Below, one piece after another: positions 35,301 to 46,781 of a DNA stretch of 64,000 bases (positions are counted from its first letter, which is position 1; each line of letters opens with the position of its first letter). The notes under the pieces are model-generated. The model saw only the letters and a program-made list of their open reading frames with translations, had not been told where the DNA came from and did not search any database. Source of the stretch: Epichloe hybrida (taxonomy: Eukaryota; Ascomycota; Sordariomycetes; Hypocreales; Clavicipitaceae); contig JAFEKR010000003.1 in NCBI GenBank assembly GCA_019022495.1, positions 1,488,001-1,552,000 of the forward strand, in the 5' to 3' direction. Position numbers and translations under genes: made by a program.

Positions 35301-36104
35301 ATTACCACTTCCTATTTTTTGTGAAAAGGAGGGAAAGAGGTAATCTCTCTCTTACTAATAAGCATAGGGCAAACAGGACTAAGAGTAAAGGGGCAAGAAA
35401 CAAGCAGTAGATGCTTATAGGGAGAGATTAAAGGTCTGTTAAAAGGTGATATATTAAAGGGAATTTATAGGTATATTAGCTAGCTTAGCTAAGGTTATTT
35501 AACGTTAGGTTTGAAATATATACCTTACGGTAATAGATTTAGTTAGTTAGTGAGTTTTCTTATGATAAATAATAAAATTAATAATTAACAACAATATCCT
35601 AGATAAATATAACGAAGTTATATCCCTTAGCCTAAGGGTTAACAAATTAATTCCTTAGAAGCCTAATAAGCCTATAACTAGAATTCTAGTCTCTTCCTTT
35701 AGCATACTTATGTAGTTATACCTCTTTACTACAATAACTATTATAGCATAACAAGGGGTAGTGGTAGTAGTGTCTATAGAAATATCTTTTTTTATAATAC
35801 CTAGCTTATTTATAGTTATAAAGTTAATTACTAATTAGTGTTAGTTACACTAAGGTGCTTATGTAAGTATAAGGGTAATCCTATATAATTAAAGTTAATA
35901 ATAGTTAGATTAATTAGCTAGGAAGGAAAGAGGGAGAAGAGAGGGAAAGTCTAGATGCTAGGAAAGTAAGCAAAATCCGTGTGTAAGGCAAAAGAGAGGG
36001 TAGTAAATTAATGCAGCTAATTATGTTACGTGCATCACGCTAGACCTACAATTAGTCTAGTCTTTGGCCACGATTAAACCGATGAAGATCCGAAGGAATT
36101 AACA
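29377..36104 (-). mobile_element. Ty1/copia element Copia-3
   Basis: Two LTRs, 29377-29635 and 35839-36104, start TGTTAGTTAC and end GAATTAACA (decayed to TAATA on the left). The minus-strand purine tract GGAAAAAGAGAGACTAC adjoins the left (3') LTR. The frame open at 31327-31130 on the minus strand matches the copia RT start: SCIVREIKGKG then YKKSCLIIQGYNNKGKE then PTQ, as in fungal copia Pol (YEKSRLVVQGYxDxGK...LTQxPTIQ). Other coding regions are stop-ridden. No 5-bp target duplication is seen (AGTAA left, ATAGG right) and the two flanks belong to different repeats. Confidence 0.8.
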
Positions 36105-36195
36105 ATAGGGTTTTCCCTTCTAACTTAGTAGTAGGAGTCCTAGTAGTAGCTATATAGAAAGCTAACTAGCGTTCCTAATATATATATTAATTATA
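36105..36195 (+). mobile_element. SINE-like element R3, copy c (partial)
   Basis: Matches the right half of the 37281-37445 element, from ATAGGGTTTTCCC to the GCTAACTAGCGT tail. Its GC-rich head is missing because the right LTR of Copia-3 abuts it. This shows that an LTR end entered (or recombined into) a pre-existing R3 copy. Confidence 0.6.
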
Positions 36196-37049
36196 ATATT
36201 TTAGTACTAAGCATATACTTTACCAACTTCTATTTATTTATTTTCAATCCTTATTTAATTTAATTATATTAGTTTAGGGTATTTTTTATTAAAAATAAAA
36301 CAAATAATATATAAAAATATAAAATAATTTATAGTAATAGTAAATCATATATTAAGAAGGTTCTTCTTTAAGTTATATTAGTAAAAGAAAGTATTTAGTA
36401 TAATAATACTACTATCAAGTTATAATATTATATCTAACCCTAGTTATAGTAAAATCCTTTAAATAGAATAATATTATAACTTAAATAACTAATTGAGTAA
36501 AATGGCTAATAATATAAGTATAAAATTAGTAGCTTTCTTTTAATTTCTATATTAATACTAGCTTATAAAAAGACCCACCTTTTATTTTACTAACACTACC
36601 TTTGTAGTACCTACACCAACTACAAGAAAAAAGAAACTACAATACATTAACTACAAGGAAAAAAAAACTACACTAACTACACTACAACCAATACTCTGTA
36701 TAAGGTGCTAGTAAGATATTAGTAATAACTAAGTTATAAAAATAAGTATATATATATATTATTAAGGAAGTATAAGTTATCTTTAGAATTACTATAAGTA
36801 TTAATATACTTAAAGAGCGCCTTATATAACTTAGTAAACTAAGTAAGACTTTAGTAATATATTAGTATATATATAAGTAATAAAGAAAGGGAAGATATAC
36901 TTTTATATAATCTTGATTATTTTATATATAGTATATATATTTTCTTAAGTTATTTATATAGGTTAGTAGTAGTATATAGTAAGATAGTAGTAAAGTTATT
37001 TTTCAAAAGTTAGTATATTAAACTAAAATAATTTTACTCTTTTTGAAAT
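36196..37049. other. AT-rich stretch with a hAT-type right end (36590-36698)
   Basis: Mostly TA-rich with no coding signal. From about 36590 the sequence changes to repeated CTACA/ACTAC pentamers and ends in CAATACTCTG (36689-36698), one base off the terminal repeat of the hAT element at 14243. The corresponding left end and 8-bp duplication (TATAAGGT expected) were not found nearby, so this is probably a truncated member of the same family with a different subterminal motif. Nothing is recognised at 36700-37049. Confidence 0.5.
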
Positions 37050-40000
37050 TGTTAGAACAAGCATGATATTAACAAGGCTGCGCGCCTCTAATCTAGGCGC
37101 GTTGCATCGCGGACCCACATATCTAGCCTAATCGCGCCGCGATTAGCGTTAGCATATGTGGTCTCTTTGCTAATAGCCCTAATTAAGGCCCCTTTTCCTA
37201 TAATAAATAGCGTACTCTCTTTGCTTCTATTTAATCTCTCTTTTACTTGCTTAGATAGACTAGAATATATAATAATTATATAGCGGCGCAGACCCGTTAC
37301 AGGCGGCGCAGACCCGTTACAGGGCCGGCGCCGGCCCGTACACAGAAGCAAGGGGGTTTTTCTTCCCAGTATAGGGTTTTCCCTTTTGACTCAGTAGTAG
37401 GAGTACTAGTAATAGCTATCTATAGAGCTAACTAGCGTAAATAATATATATAATAATTATATATACTATAGTTTACCCTAAAAACCCTACGCGTAAGTTA
37501 CTAGTATCCTATAGATACTAACACTAATTAGTAGTTATCTCTATAAATACTATAGATTAATAAGGTTTATAAAAGAGATATTAGTATTAAGGACTTACCT
37601 TATAAAAGAGAAAGTGCTACTCTAAGATACTAAATATACTAAGAAAGAAGTATATTCTAGCTCTCCTTTTACCTTAAGTAACTATAACTAGCTTTATACT
37701 AAATCTAAGCTTATTAACTTAATTAAAGCCTAGTTAGTAACTAACCTAACCTATCTTTATTTATTTAATTAGCGTGTCTATTATATAAATAAACCCTTAG
37801 AAGCGTGTTTATTAAATAATTAAGGCCTAGTTAGTAACTAACCTAACCTATCCTTAATTATTTAATTAAACCTACTAAGGGGTAAAGATAATAGCTTTAC
37901 TTATAATCCTTTAAATCTCTATAAGTTCTCTATTTCCCTTACCTCCTTATTTACTACTAATATTATAGTAAAATATTAAGATTAACTAGAGGGATCTAAA
38001 ACCTAAGATATTCTCTCTAATTATAAATATACCTCCTCCCCTAAAGATACTAGAAGAGAAGTTAATCTATAAGTTATATCTTATCTCCTTAGCTATATCT
38101 CCCCTAATTTACACTAGTATATTATATAATAAGCACTAAAGAATAAGGAATTATTTAATCTTAAAGTAAATACTACCCCTAAAGAACTTATAGCTTAGAT
38201 TTTTATTAAGAAAGTAACCTATAAATATAAGAACTTATACTTATAAACCTTATTTACTATCTTTAATAATAACTTTAAAGAATAAAACTAAGAGATATTC
38301 TAAGTAGTAAATCCTAAAGCTATAAAGAGTCTTTAAGACTTTCTTTTCTTTAGTAATATCTATATAGACCTATAGAGTTACTATAAGATAATAGTCTTGC
38401 TTAAAGATATTATTAACTATAATAGATTTTATAATTAGAAAGAAGAACAAATATAGGAAGTTACTAGGAAGTATTCCCTCTTTAAGGCGTAAATAGTAAA
38501 GAAAGACTTCTATAAAGACCTTCTCCTTATTAGTATCCTTTCTTTTAAAGATTAAATAAATTAACTAATTACTCTATAATATCCCTAATCCTATTAGTAT
38601 CCTTTCTTTTAAAGATTAAATAAATTAACTAATTACTCTATAATATCCCTAATCCCCTTAACTACTATAATTACTCCTATTCTATTTCTAGATTCTATTA
38701 TATTAATCCCTAAGCATACTAAGTATAAGGTAAAGGCATAATAGTAAAAGTAATCCCTTTATTATAAGCCCTTAACTATAAGCCTAGACCCCCCTTACTT
38801 CCCCTCCTATAGTAAGGCATTATAATCCCTCTCTATAGTCTAAAACTATAGTATCTCTTTTATAAGATTTTATTATCTTTATTCCCCCTTAGGAGATAGG
38901 CTAACCCTTATTAAAGTAATTACTTAATCTTAATAAGTTTTATAATAATAAGAGTATTAAGTATAGTACTAAGAAGTATAATATTCTTAATATTAAGCTC
39001 TTAACTTATTAAAGGAAGTGTAAAATACTAGGTATTATATAAGAATAGTTAGGCTATAGCTTTAAGTTTATACTAAAAGGAAGATCTCTCTAGTACTTCC
39101 TAGAGAATCTTTTAGGCTAAAGAGACCCCTAGGATTTCCTAACTCTTATTTATAGGATTAGGCAGAAGTTTAAGATAGATAATATATATTAGAAAAACCG
39201 TTTATTATAAGGAAAATTACAGCTACTTATAATTATCTAAGAGAACCCTAATAAATCAAAGATTAAATGCTTTAAAGACCTTATAATAAAGCTTTTAAAT
39301 CTATAAAGGGTAAATCCTTATAGATTATAGTTAGAATTAAATCTCTATAGTTAGATTCTAAATACCTATAAAGGGATCCTAGAATATAAGGCTTATATTA
39401 TTAATTCTCCTATTAACCTCTAACGCTTTTGTAAATAGATAAGAATATTAATTAGTGAATCTAAAGCTTAATTAATTAATAGTAGTTCCTTACAGAGGCT
39501 AGCACTAAAGAACACTTTTAGACTAACTATAGGTATAATAGGAAAGGTAAGGAAGCCTAATATAGTTAATTTATATTAAAAAGTAAGCCTTACTGCTTAA
39601 AAAAGTGTTATATATATAGTAAAGAAGGTTATTAGTTAACTAAGCACTTAGATAAGGACTAGAAGAAGGTGTTTTAATACTTTAAGAATTACTCCCGCAC
39701 GGACTTAATAGCTTTTTTATATAAAATATTCCTAATATAGTATAAAGGTAATAATAATTCTAAATTAGTTAAAGATAATAGTATTAACTAGTACCTAATA
39801 GAACTTGGTTTTAGTAAAGAAAATAATAATAACTAAGTGCCTATAAGCTTCTTTATATATAGGACTACTTATAATAGCTATATAACTACTAAGATTCTTA
39901 CTAGTAAAGTAATAACTTATACTCTAGCTAAGAAGGATTTATTTAATCTTTAGGAACTAAATAAGGCACTAAGTATATTTACACTTAAAGGATAATATTT

Positions 40001-43000
40001 ATCTAGAACCTTTAAAGGCATTATAGCTAATATAAGTGCTATAGGATGTTTATTAGTAAGCTACCCCTAATTCTTAGCTTTATAAAGTATAATACTAACT
40101 ATTATACTTAATAAGTTAGATACTAGGAAAGTAAAGATTAAATTTAGCCCTAGATGACTAATTAAGGCACTAGGATTAATTAAAGTGCTAACTCTATTTA
40201 GAAATATTCTCTTTTAAGTAATCCCTATAAATACTCTCTTTCTCTTATACCTTAATAATATAACTTACCTAAAGATTAATTTCTATATATTAGAGAATAT
40301 TTTATAGTAAGGGAATATTAAGGTTCCTATTATATTTAAATAGGGGCATGTATAAATACTTCTTAATAAAGAAAAAAGTATTACTTAGAGTTATCTTATA
40401 GAAGTTAAGCTTTATTAATTATATTAATACTTTAGATACCCTTTAGTTTAATATCTCTATAATTTATTATATAAATAAGGGTATAAGATTAAGTTTAAAG
40501 CTATTAAGAAGCTAACTAAGGTTTACTAGTAATACTAATTATATGCGAATAGCCTACATTAATTTAAATTTACTCTTTAGGATAAATATACTTATAATTA
40601 CAAAATCATTATAAACATTATATATGTTAACAGTAACTACCCTATTCTGCAAGTTATTAATATAGCTATATTCTTTAATATAGCTAGATTTATTAAGAAT
40701 ATCTCTATAAAGACTATATAGGAAGCACTCTATCTTTACTAAATTAATATCTATCTAGGCCCCCTGGATTTAATTATTATAGACACTAGGATAACCTTTA
40801 GAGGTAAGGAATTTAAGTAGCTTGTGTTATTAATAGTAATTAAGATTAAAGATATCCTTATTAAGGCTTACTATAGTATTAGTAAGGTTAAGTAATATCA
40901 CAGGCCGCTCTAAAAAGCCTATAATATTATTAGATAAGAATGCCTAATAACGCCAGGGCCTGTGGCGTTGTAAATAGTAGTTAAAGCTATGAATAACACT
41001 ATAGGATTAAATAGTCTTATACTAATAGTCCTTATTTTTAGTATATATCCCTGTATAGTTAAGGAATTACCTTTATTACTAAATATCACATAATAAGCCC
41101 TTATAATCTAACTAGTAATAAAGGAAGTTAAGCGTATTTATACCTAATAGAAGGTTAGTAATGCCTTTACTATAAGGAATAGTCCTAACACCTTTGCGAC
41201 TATTAACCTCTTACTAGGATTACTTATACGTATGTAACGCGAAGGTAAGGGATAAAGAGAACCCTATAAGCTATTAGCTATAGAGGGCGAAACCTATACT
41301 CTTAAGCTCCCTTAAGGCCCTAAAGCTTTTAGATTAACCTCTATTAGGCCTTTTTATAAAGATCCTAATAAAGAGAGACCTCCTAAGAGCGTAGAGAACT
41401 AAGATACCTCCCTATAACCTATGGCTACCTCTCTTATTAATCCCCTAAGGTAAGGACCTAGAAGACCTTAAAAGAACCCTCCTATTATTACATCTAATAT
41501 TAATTACGTAAATTAAATAAAAGATAAGACTAATGTCTTTCTATTAGCTAAGGAAAGCTCTAATCTTAAGCTTATAATCTAATTATATAAGGAAGGAATT
41601 ATTAAGACCCTTAGCGAACCCTTTAAGCTATTTACTAAAGCTAAAATTAATACTCTAATTAAATAAGGCGTGTTTAAATTTATTAAATATAATAAGAGAG
41701 AACATAGTAAAACTTGAATTTTTAATTCCTATATTATTAATAAAGTAAAGGGTAAGATAATAGATTTATACAAGAAGTTAAGGCTTGTAATCTAAGGTTA
41801 TAGTAATAAAGAGAATCTAGCGATTCTTATATAGGCCCTAATAATCTAATGAGCTAGCTAGTAATTGATTCTTGTGATAACACCTGCGTTATTATTACTA
41901 GGCCTTATCCTCTAGCTTTGTAACATTACATAGGCCTATGTGTAAGTATAAACGCTTCTTAGTTATATAATTCTAGCCTAAATCCCTATCTAAATCCGTT
42001 ACCTATACCCTATAGGCATAATAATATAAGTAATGAAGCCTTTATATAGTATTATAGAAGCTAGTACCTACTAGTAAGTAACGTATTATTATTACTATAA
42101 AGAAATGCTCTAGATAATAACCTTTACGTTTAACCTATGCTTACTTATAATAATAAAGGAGAACCTAACCTTTACGTGTATAGGGATATAGACTAATAAT
42201 ATAATTAGACTATCTAACTATAAGTTTTCTTAATAAGAGGAAGATTAATTAAAAGCTACTTCTTTTACTACTAAACTAAAGTAAATTCTTTTTATAAGGA
42301 ACTTACTAACCTTTAATAGTAGTATTATTACTCTTAAGAATAATGTGATTATACTAAGGCAAAGAGGCTAGGGTAGAAAGCTTTAATTAATCCCGCTAAC
42401 TAATTTAAAACAAGCGTACATAAAATAATAAGCTTAAGGCACGTATATTACCTTAATCTGCTAACCTAAAGCCTGTTTTAACCTCTCTATTACTACATAA
42501 TACTAAGACCTATTATCCTAAGATATAAAGAGCCTAAACTAACGAATTTAATAGTAAATTAATAATCTAGACTAAGGATTAAGGTTTATACTATTTAATC
42601 TTAAGAAGGTAAAACTTTTTGTATTTATAAATAGATTATTTGCTAATAACTACGACCTTACTTCTTAACTAGGCTACGTGCTTATCCTAGCTAGTAAAGT
42701 CTAAAAGGAAGGTACCTTTATAATTAAAGGTAATATTATATACTATAGCTTTACTAAGAGTAAGAGAGTTACAAGACATGTGCTTGCCTCTAAGATCTAT
42801 AGTATAGTTACTAGTGTTAATATAGCTTATACAATCTTAATAACGCTTAGATTAATTACTTATAAATTAAACCTTCCTACGATTCCTATTATTATTTATA
42901 CTAATTTATACTCTCTATATAAATACCTTATTAAGCTTAGTACTATAAAAGAGAAGTGCCTTATAATTAACATTATAGCCCTTTATTAATTATACAAGCA

Positions 43001-43664
43001 ACGAGAGATTTACAAGATTAGATAGATTAATAGGAATAATAACCTTACTAATGCCTTTATAAAGGCATTGCTAAATAAGGCATTTAAGAGGTTTATTATA
43101 AGTAATAAAGTAACTATTAGGATAAAAGGATAGGTTATGTAATTATAGCTCTTATGTTAATCTAATAAGATTAAAGGTATTAAGATTAGGCCTACTTATC
43201 CTTATATAGGCTTATAGATTAAATATTATCTTTTATTACACCCCTTTCCCTTACTCTTTTCTTATAGTATTATCTATACTTATTTAATCTTACTTATTCC
43301 TTAATTCTTTTTAATTATCTTATTAATATTATGTGTTAATAGTTATATTAAAGAGAGAGAGTTTCTAGTATTAGAATAAGCATAATATTAATAAGGCTAC
43401 GTGCCTTTAATTAGCTAGGCGTGTTATATTACAGACTCACATGTCTAGCCTAATCGCGCCGCGATTAGCGTTAGCATATATAGCCTCTTCGCTAATAGCC
43501 CTAATTAAGGCCCCTTTTCCTATAATAAATAGCACACTCTCTTTGCTTCTATTTAATCTCTCTTTTACTTACTTAGATAGACTAGAATATATAATAATTA
43601 CGTACACTTTAGTCCACCCTAAAAACCCTACGCGTAGGTCACTAGTATCCTATAGATACTAACA
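37050..43664 (+). mobile_element. Ty1/copia element Copia-4
   Basis: LTRs at 37050-37523 (with a 165-bp insertion) and 43369-43664 are flanked by perfect GAAAT duplications (37045-37049, 43665-43669). A purine tract (AAAGAGAGAGAG) precedes the 3' LTR, so it reads on the plus strand. At about 41730-41800 the RT start is readable (KVKGKIIDL, then LVIQGYSNKE). The frame open at 42780-42989 matches the fungal copia RNase H domain: LASKIYSIVTSVNIA, then PTIPIIIYTNLYSLYKYLIKL with the usual CTDS replaced by YTNL, removing the catalytic Asp. Dead by stops. Confidence 0.88.
37281..37445 (+). mobile_element. SINE-like element R3, copy b, in the Copia-4 5' LTR
   Basis: A 165-bp insertion with identical 16-bp flanks (ATATATAATAATTATA at 37265-37280 and 37446-37461); without it the 5' LTR is 293 bp, close to the 296-bp 3' LTR. 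The head holds two copies of a 20-mer GGCGGCGCAGACCCGTTACA-like unit and a perfect 16-bp palindrome GGGCCGGCGCCGGCCC (37322-37337). The tail is TA-rich. The long duplication and AT tail fit insertion by LINE-type machinery, as for a SINE. No clear pol III boxes were seen. Confidence 0.75.
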
Positions 43665-45126
43665 GAAATATTATAGTACTATACTATTACTATTCTTAGG
43701 TATAATAGCTTATATTATAACTTATTATATATAGTAAATATAAGGAATCTTTATACTACTAGTATTACTAGCTATAAGTTAGTAAGGCACGTATTAGAAG
43801 TTAAAGATATTATACTTGTATTAAAATCTTTAAGACTATATATTTCTTAGGAGATTTTAAAAAGAATATCAAGGTAGTTTTCTTACTAAGGGAAGGTAGT
43901 AATAAAGTCACCTTTTATATTAAAGATATTATTAACTATTAGTAAGTTAGTAATAATATACTATAAGAAACTTATAAGTAAAAGGTAAGTAATTAATATT
44001 TTAGTGTTTAGGAAAATTTAGATATTTTAGATAAGAATAGATATAAATAATAAAGTAATAGTATAGGATATTAGTAATTACTATAATAAAAGCTATAAAG
44101 CTACTAGTCTATAAGTAAGGTAACTTAGAATATTAAAGAAGAATATAAAGGGAAGAAAAGTATATAAAAGTAAGGGAAAGTAAGCCTTTTTTATATTAGC
44201 TATAAACTCCTAGTAAGATTAATATAATATTCATAATATTAAATAAGAAGTCATTTATTTTAAATAGCATATATTACCCTATCTATTTAACCTAATTATA
44301 AAATTTAATATAAATAGTTTGCTTACTTAGTACTAATAACTTATTAAATAAAGGTATATATATTAAAGATAATAAAGTAGTAAGTATATAACTATTTATA
44401 ATTAGAGATTAAAGGAGGAATTACCTAGGACCCTATAATATTTATCTTATTATTTAAAGTAAATATCATACTATATACTAGTAAAATACCTAGGGATATA
44501 AATACTATTATAAGTTATATATAGTATATATATACTAGCTAAGTAGCTTTTTTTAATTAAGGATAATTATATATTAAGGGGGTAGTATATTAGGAGTATA
44601 GAGGCTAGGGAGCTAGTAACAGGATAGTTATATAATAGAGCTCTTAGATAAGCCTTAAGCTATATAAATGAGTAAGTAACTACTAGGTAGCTAAATATAT
44701 ATAGTAAGGTATTTAGATAAGGACTACCTATAAGGTATATAAAAGGTTAGAGTTTAAGACCTTTATATACTTACCTCTAAGTAGTAGCTCTCTAGCTATA
44801 ACTAAGAACCTTAGCCTTTACTTTGTTTATATCTCCCTGTTAGGAGCACGGAGGCTAGGGAGCTAGGGACAGGACAGTCACATAATAAAGCCCTCGGATA
44901 AGCCTTAGGTTATGCAAATAACTAAGTAGCTACTAGTTAGTTATGTGTATATAGTAAGGTATTTAGACAAGGATTACCTATAAGGTATATAGGAGGTTAA
45001 AGTTTAAGACCTTTATGCACTTACCCCTAAGTAGTAGCTCTCTAGCTATAACTAAGAACCTTAGCCTTCACTCTGTTTATATCTCCCCGTACATAGTCGT
45101 GACACTCCCTAACCGCAGTCGTGATA
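43665..45126 (+). mobile_element. Ty3/gypsy fragment (3' end plus LTR), plus strand
   Basis: The first 920 bp are an inverted match to the 3' internal region of the gypsy element at 54860-55900. They end in the purine tract AAGGGGGTAG and an LTR at 44588-44837 that resumes at 45110-45126 (267 bp in total). The LTR is interrupted by a second LTR of the same family. The 5' part of the element is missing, apparently cut by Copia-4 at 43664. Confidence 0.8.
44838..45104 (+). mobile_element. Solo gypsy LTR nested in a related LTR
   Basis: A 267-bp LTR (TGTTAGGAGC...GTCGTGACA) flanked by perfect CTCCC duplications (44833-44837, 45105-45109), inserted 17 bp before the end of an older LTR of the same family. 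It is visibly less RIP-mutated than its host LTR (for example GGAGCACGGAGG against GGAGTATAGAGG), so it arrived later. Confidence 0.88.
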
Positions 45127-45640
45127 TTAAGCTTTAAAGAATAACCTAATTAATGTTTTGGACCTCCTATTATTAAAATTAAATATTAGACTTAGGTAAT
45201 TAAAAGACTTAAGATCTTAGATATCTGTAAGTATAAATAACTAAGATAATGAAGCAGCCAGGCTCCCTCGCGTTAGATCTCTAATGAATCTAACCACTGA
45301 CCGTATAACTTATCTTCTGATATTGATGTTAAAATCGATAAATTCGATGCTAGAGGTCTTTAAATTGATAAAATTGATGCTAGAGGGATTGAGTTGATCT
45401 TCTGCAGCTAGCGATAATAGCAGCGATAGAAGCCTCTAGAATCTAGCTAGCTAGGTGGGTCAGGTACGAGAAGACCCCCTGCAGGGCACCTGCCCCTCTT
45501 ACAATATATTCCCCAGCAAATCTGTAAGCCCTAGGCACTTAGGGCAAAGCCCCTCTTTATCCTGAATTCTATAGCCCTGTGATACTATATATAAATAGCT
45601 TAAATAGCTGAATATATTATTATTTACTTTTTATAATACT
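45127..45640. other. Transition zone left of the gene island
   Basis: Composition changes from RIP-type TA-rich to mixed. A direct repeat of about 30 bp occurs (GATAAATTCGATGCTAGAGG and a decayed copy at about 45337-45392). At the right edge (about 45640-45657) is a GGACCCACTTTT motif like those in the hAT-type element. No ORF or RNA gene recognised. Confidence 0.4.
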
Positions 45641-46440
45641 TGGACCCACTTTTGAATCACATACCAAACGGTGTCCACCAAATGTAGATCGGTGTGAGGT
45701 GGCAAGCGATGCACCACATCTTGCACTGGTCTGACTTTCCGTCGCTGGTAATGACTCATGCGAGAACACATCGAGCAGTGCCAGGTTGTGCTGCAGGCTC
45801 TGAATATCACGAGAAAATAGGCAAAATCGCGATCTGAATTACAAAAATTCATTCGTCTATCTGGGGAGACAAGAGATACCCGTCGAGCTCCTCTTGGAAA
45901 ATCACGTCGACCAATCTGATATCTTTTTAAGCCGTCCACGGGAGTATCTCGGCTGTCAAGACAAGACGCCGAAGCGCCTTTTGCCGCCCAGCTCCGATTT
46001 GTAGCCAGCTAGTCCTCCGACGTCATCAACCCTGATGACAATCGTCACCCGCATAAACACATTCAACTCCAACGAAGGCGCTTATTCATGCAGCATCAAG
46101 ACTATTGGACCACTCCCTGAACTGCGTAGACGTCATCACGCGACCACACGGACAGACAAGTCATCAACTTGTCACAGTCAAACGTTATACACACTGACCG
46201 CCTTGTCAGAGAGGTGCTTCGGCAAGATCGGCAACCACACGCAGCACCTGTCCATTCTTGCCTACGGACAGGAGTCGGCTTGCCAGCATCTCGCCTAGCT
46301 TGGTCCATGAACGCGACCACAAACGTGGCGCCCACACACGTAAGTCACAGAGGGGGAGGGGATGCTGCACAAATACTGTGTGTCCTTGTAGGACCGTAGG
46401 GGGTAGTTGCATGCATGGAAAAGGGCTTGAATTATCCTGT
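45641..46440. other. GC-normal sequence without an assignable gene
   Basis: Normal composition and several overlapping open frames on both strands (for example minus strand 45939-45631 and 46652-46206). None shows a recognisable domain, and the frames shift against each other. It may be degraded coding sequence: a diterpene cyclase relic starts at its right end. It could equally be intergenic DNA. No claim of a gene is made. Confidence 0.4.
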
Positions 46441-46451
46441 GTGATGCGGAC

Positions 46452-46712
46452 TTGCCTCATAAGACGACAGTGACGGTGACCACGTTGGCAAAAGTCCCTG
46501 CTTACGAGAACTTTCGTAAGCTGCCATGCACGACAAGCGGTCAGGTCCACGACACAGCTTGGGTAGCGTTGATGCCCAAAACAAACAAAATAAACAGCCT
46601 CTCGAAGCAGTGGTCGTTCCCAGAATGCCTCTGCTACCTGCCGAAATCCCAATCACCCGATGGATGCGGGGGTCCCCCTTCCCATCCTAAGCTTTTAGAT
46701 ACATGCAGATGA
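46452..46712 (+). pseudogene. Class II diterpene cyclase N-terminal fragment (relic)
   Basis: An open stretch of about 86 codons without a usable ATG (it opens at TTG). It reads QVHDTAWVALMPK, then QWSFPECLCYL, then QSPDGCGGP. The order and spacing match the N-terminal signature of fungal copalyl-diphosphate-synthase-type cyclases (YDTAWVAxVPK ... WLFPECFxYLLxxQxPDGSWGG). In that family this domain starts cyclisation of geranylgeranyl diphosphate. Here only the N-terminal tip remains: the catalytic DxDD and class I DDxxD regions are absent, key positions have changed (Tyr to His, Gly-Trp to Cys-Gly), and a stop comes at 46710-46712. It lies tail-to-tail with the P450 gene, 69 bp away. The identification rests on motif recall only. 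Confidence 0.65.
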
Positions 46713-46781
46713 CGACTACGTCGCTTTAGCCAGTTAACAACTAACGTAGCTCAGACCATTGTACTTCGACGCTTACCTTGA

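Noticed and set aside
43441..43662. 73-codon plus-strand frame
   Set aside because: It lies wholly within the Copia-4 3' LTR and has no domain.
45631..45939. 102-codon open frame on the minus strand
   Set aside because: No recognisable domain, no supporting introns or neighbours, and it runs across the composition boundary; more likely chance or decayed sequence.
46206..46652. 148-codon minus-strand open frame
   Set aside because: It lies opposite the cyclase-like relic, shows no domain, and is crossed by several equally long frames; treated as antisense shadow.
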